A DNA stretch of 13,887 nucleotides from assembly GCA_964491425.1 (NCBI GenBank), contig CAZBFR010000020.1, forward strand, positions 1 to 13,887, given 5' to 3'. The notes beneath the pieces were generated by a model that saw only the letters and a program-made list of their open reading frames with translations, had not been told where the DNA came from and searched no databases. Below are positions 11,961-13,887 of this stretch, piece by piece. Position 1 is the stretch's first letter, and each line of letters opens with the position of its first letter. The position numbers and the translations under genes are program-made. The DNA is from CAYFMS01 sp964491425 (GTDB lineage Bacteria > Patescibacteriota > Patescibacteriia > UBA9934).

Positions 11961-13009
11961 AAAAAGTACTTTTTATTGCGGGCTGTTTCATTACTGCCGT
12001 TCTCCTATTTCTTGTGTCCATGACGCTCGTCGTTCTTCTCTCCTTCATCGAGCGTCAAAAACCGCTCCCGGAACCCGTAGTCGTAGAGCCTGAGCCGATC
12101 ATTACCGAAGAACTCATTCTTGAAACCGTGGGCGAGAACCCTCGTCTTGCCTTCGAATATTTCCGGACGCTTCTTCTTGCGAGTCCAGATATGTATAACG
12201 AATGCCACGGGTTCGCGCATAGACTTGGGCACGAAGCCTACGAACAGTTCGGGTTCGAAGGGGCGTTAAACTATTCGGATGCGCTTTGCGGTGGAGGTTT
12301 TGTACACGGAATTCTCGAGGCGCGATTTGGGGAGGAGTCGGTCGGTTCAATCGTTTCCGAGCTACCAACGATTTGTGAAGAAGAGAATACCGCTTGCTTT
12401 CACGGGATTGGCCACGGGCTCATGATTGTTACCTACCTCGATACGGACGCGTCGCTTCGCTACTGCGATCGATTGCCGGAAGTTGGACGTAGCGATTGTT
12501 ACGACGGGGTTTGGATGCATATTTTTGATCTCGAAGAGAGTGGCGCGCGCGATTTGCCCGATTACTCGACCGTGATTGATCCGGCACATGTTGCAAAGTC
12601 CGCAAAACGCTGTGCGGATACGGATAGCGCCTATAAAACGAATTGCTATTTCTATCTTCCAAGAATTCTCGCGCACAACGCGCTCGTATCGTTCGAGCAC
12701 TACACGGATTTATGTACGAGTGTCGACGAGAAGTATCAACTTACCTGCGCGGCGGGCTCGGGACACGCGGTAATGAAGTATGCGATTGAAAATCCAAATT
12801 CAGCCGTAGAACAATGTCTAGAGTATGACCAAAAAGAGCTAGTAGGTGGTTGCAAGGAAGGGGCATTTATTTACTATCTATTCGCCGGAGGACTTTCCTC
12901 GGTAAGTGACGAGCCGACGACCGGGTATCAGGAAAAGTGCAACGTCTTTATAGAGCAAAGTGATCGACGACTTTGCGATCGTGTAGACGGGTATCGTGGT
13001 GATATTTAA
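11957..13009 (+). CDS. Membrane-anchored Cys/His-rich repeat protein, unknown function
   Basis: A 350-residue protein with one N-terminal membrane helix (about residues 4-30), a Pro/Glu-rich spacer (35-50) and an outside-facing domain rich in Cys and His. Key elements are CHGFAHRLGHEAYE (83-96), CGGGFVHGILE (111-121), CFHGIGHGLM (147-156), and then repeated Cys pairs with 10-11 residues between them: 170/181, 219/230, 253/264, 287/299, 328/340. The second Cys of each pair is often followed by Gly and His (C181-YDGVWMH, C264-AAGSGH). Second Cys positions recur every 34-49 residues, like an alpha-solenoid. Fourteen Cys lie outside the membrane, enough for seven disulfides. The His clusters could bind metal or heme. 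I recall similar CHxxxHxxGH/HGxGHG proteins in other poorly known microbes but no named family. It overlaps the flavoprotein gene by 4 bases. Confidence 0.85.
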   Translation: MKKVLFIAGCFITAVLLFLVSMTLVVLLSFIERQKPLPEPVVVEPEPIITEELILETVGENPRLAFEYFRTLLLASPDMYNECHGFAHRLGHEAYEQFGFEGALNYSDALCGGGFVHGILEARFGEESVGSIVSELPTICEEENTACFHGIGHGLMIVTYLDTDASLRYCDRLPEVGRSDCYDGVWMHIFDLEESGARDLPDYSTVIDPAHVAKSAKRCADTDSAYKTNCYFYLPRILAHNALVSFEHYTDLCTSVDEKYQLTCAAGSGHAVMKYAIENPNSAVEQCLEYDQKELVGGCKEGAFIYYLFAGGLSSVSDEPTTGYQEKCNVFIEQSDRRLCDRVDGYRGDI

Positions 13010-13011
13010 AC

Positions 13012-13045
13012 AAAAACCCCGGCGCTTCGCACGCCGGGATTTTTT
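13012..13045. terminator. Bidirectional terminator between convergent genes
   Basis: The stem CCCGGCG (13018-13024) pairs with CGCCGGG (13032-13038) around loop CTTCGCA. It is flanked by AAAAA (13012-13016) and TTTTTT (13040-13045), so it can terminate transcription from both sides. It sits between two gene ends only 38 bases apart. Confidence 0.9.
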
Positions 13046-13047
13046 AT

Positions 13048-13656
13048 TTACTCTTTGTCTTCGGTCTCGGATTCCTCGGTCTCTTCGTCCGCTTCTTCAG
13101 CGTCCATGTCGACCACGTCTCCGGTGACTTCTTCAAAGTCTTCGTCAACCTCAACGATTTCATCGTCATCGTTGTCACCCTCTCCCTCGATTTCTACGAG
13201 GATATCGAGAATGCGATCAATTTTTGCGGACATGAGTTTGATTTGCTTTGCGAGATCGTCGTTTTCAGCCGCTCGTGGCGTTGAAACGTATGGGCGCTTT
13301 TCCGCACCGCGTCGATCGTCGAATCGTGAATCTTGTCCATCGTTCTTGAAACAATTGTTACAAAGAACTGGCTTGCGTCCGTTTGGTCGGAATGGAACTT
13401 GGCAGTCATTTCCACAATCGTTACAAACGGCGTCGTGCATCATAGGTCGGTCATTGTCTCGACCGCCTCCGAATCCGCCGCCGAACCCACCACGATTTCC
13501 ACCACCGAATCCTCCTCGGCTTCCGCCGAACCCACCTCGTCCACCACGGTCGCCCCCTCGGCGATCGTCTCCACCCTTCTTCCAGGTGCTTCCACCAAAC
13601 TTCGATCCGCCACTTCGGCGATCGTCTCCACCCCGTCTATCATTCGTTCTAAACAT
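13048..13656 (-). CDS. CxxC zinc-ribbon protein with RGG-rich N-terminus and acidic tail
   Basis: A 202-residue protein in four parts. Residues 1-70 are Gly/Arg-rich (DRRGG, GGFGG, RGGFGG repeats), typical of RNA-binding low-complexity regions. Residues 78-102 form a zinc ribbon, CNDCGNDCQVPFRP then PVLCNNC, with ligands Cys78, Cys81, Cys99 and Cys102 and a fifth Cys85. This CxxC-x17-CxxC element is one I associate with Patescibacteria and a few other groups. Residues about 135-157 form an amphipathic helix (LAKQIKLMSAKIDRILDILV), perhaps for oligomerisation. Residues 158-202 are mostly Asp/Glu. The opposite charge of the two ends suggests self-association or RNA-controlled behaviour. The gene starts 6 bases after the ABC-F stop, so the two are one transcript. 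A role in RNA or ribosome handling is inferred. Confidence 0.88.
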   Translation of the reverse strand: MFRTNDRRGGDDRRSGGSKFGGSTWKKGGDDRRGGDRGGRGGFGGSRGGFGGGNRGGFGGGFGGGRDNDRPMMHDAVCNDCGNDCQVPFRPNGRKPVLCNNCFKNDGQDSRFDDRRGAEKRPYVSTPRAAENDDLAKQIKLMSAKIDRILDILVEIEGEGDNDDDEIVEVDEDFEEVTGDVVDMDAEEADEETEESETEDKE

Positions 13657-13662
13657 ACTCTG

Positions 13663-13887
13663 TTACTTTTTAATAAGTGTTGCGAGGTCTAATTTCTCGT
13701 TAAACGTAATTTGTTTAACGAACTCTTCCGCGTGGCTTACGACGATTAAGCACCCCTTATACTCGTCTAATGCCTTTGCAATAACCGGTAAATGCCGGAA
13801 ATTGATATGGTTTGTCGGCTCGTCAAAGATGAGGAGCCCAGGTTCTTGGAGGACGAATCGTGCGAAGCAAAGCAGTCCTTTTTGACC
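13663..13887 (-). CDS. C-terminal end of an ABC-F type ATPase (5' end outside window)
   Basis: The minus-strand frame is open from 13887 to the TAA at 13665-13663, giving 74 residues that begin GQKGLLCFARFVLQEPGLLI. This is the end of an ABC signature (the preceding LSG would lie outside the window), followed by Walker B and D-loop FDEPTNHIN and the H-loop VSHAEEF. DEPTNH is the hallmark of ABC-F proteins, which bind the ribosome and act in translation control or antibiotic protection rather than transport. No membrane segments are present. Two positions differ from the usual form: Asn in place of the Asp after DEPTNHI, and Ala in place of the Asp after the H-loop His. The protein ends shortly after the ATPase core (ITFNEKLDLATLIKK). 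The zinc-ribbon gene follows after 6 bases. Which ABC-F subfamily cannot be told from this fragment. Confidence 0.9.
   Translation of the reverse strand, partial: GQKGLLCFARFVLQEPGLLIFDEPTNHINFRHLPVIAKALDEYKGCLIVVSHAEEFVKQITFNEKLDLATLIKK

Noticed and set aside
13055..13885. A 276-codon plus-strand frame rich in Ser and Pro
   Set aside because: It is the antisense shadow of the RGG/acidic zinc-ribbon gene and the ABC-F end. Its low-complexity Ser/Pro content comes from the complement of Gly, Arg, Asp and Glu codons, and the minus strand shows real motifs (CxxC ribbon, DEPTNH).
1..13887. Possibility that TGA is recoded (as in Gracilibacteria and Absconditabacteria)
   Set aside because: TGA ends several genes exactly at ATGA overlaps or at family-typical lengths (1010, 5140, 8409, 11960), and no gene reads through TGA.
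1..13887. Search by eye for tRNA/rRNA genes, CRISPR arrays, insertion sequences and phage genes
   Set aside because: No gap between genes exceeds about 100 bases. The larger gaps (3335-3430, 3752-3843, 5760-5837, 7701-7758) hold promoters and terminators only, and no direct repeat arrays or transposase motifs were seen.

Overview
The window is about 13.9 kb of densely packed bacterial DNA. It carries 17 protein-coding genes, two of them cut by the window edges, with almost no intergenic space. The gene content points to a Patescibacteria (CPR, Parcubacteria-like) genome. The pointers are a small CxxC...CxxC zinc-ribbon protein with an RGG-rich start, a DUF5671 membrane protein, a C-terminal surface domain that I recall as recurrent in this group, Cys-pair repeat proteins, and weak or absent Shine-Dalgarno sites. 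TGA is used as a normal stop codon in several genes, so this is not one of the TGA-recoding lineages. I see no rRNA, tRNA, CRISPR array, insertion sequence or phage gene. The assignment rests on recognition only.

Layout. 1-3385 (+): the tail of an unrecognised protein, a YdeI/OmpD-associated family protein, a small three-helix membrane protein, a cupin, a DUF1428 (YbaA-like) protein, a CobW-like GTPase with an altered CxCC motif, and a 49-residue lmo0937-type membrane peptide, closed by a hairpin terminator. 3387-3795 (+): one small conserved protein (DUF2103-like) with its own promoter and terminator. 3822-7741 (+): a cell-surface block with a secreted M23 peptidase, a short MscL channel, a Cys-rich putative lipoprotein and a 620-residue surface/S-layer-like protein, ending in a strong terminator. 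7759-9822 (+): a SanA/YdcF (DUF218) envelope protein, a P-loop kinase-like protein and TrhO (tRNA U34 hydroxylase), each overlapping the next. 9806-10702 (-): the DUF5671 membrane protein, converging on trhO with a 17-base overlap. 10728-13009 (+): an HI0933/YhiN flavoprotein overlapping a membrane-anchored Cys/His-rich repeat protein of no recognised family. 13012-13045: a bidirectional terminator. 13048-13887 (-): the end of an ABC-F ATPase gene followed by the zinc-ribbon protein gene.

How the genes fit together. The centre of the window is devoted to the cell envelope. The M23 peptidase and the S-layer-like protein end in the same roughly 117-residue domain, which suggests a common surface location or anchor. 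MscL and two Cys-rich exported proteins lie close by. The S-layer-like gene has its own codon dialect (CGA for Arg, GGA for Gly), as expected of a very highly expressed gene. The right end groups translation-related genes (trhO, ABC-F, zinc-ribbon/RGG protein).

The least explained items are the Cys/His repeat protein (11957-13009), the shared surface domain, and a set of extended -10 promoters sitting only a few bases before start codons, which implies leaderless mRNAs.
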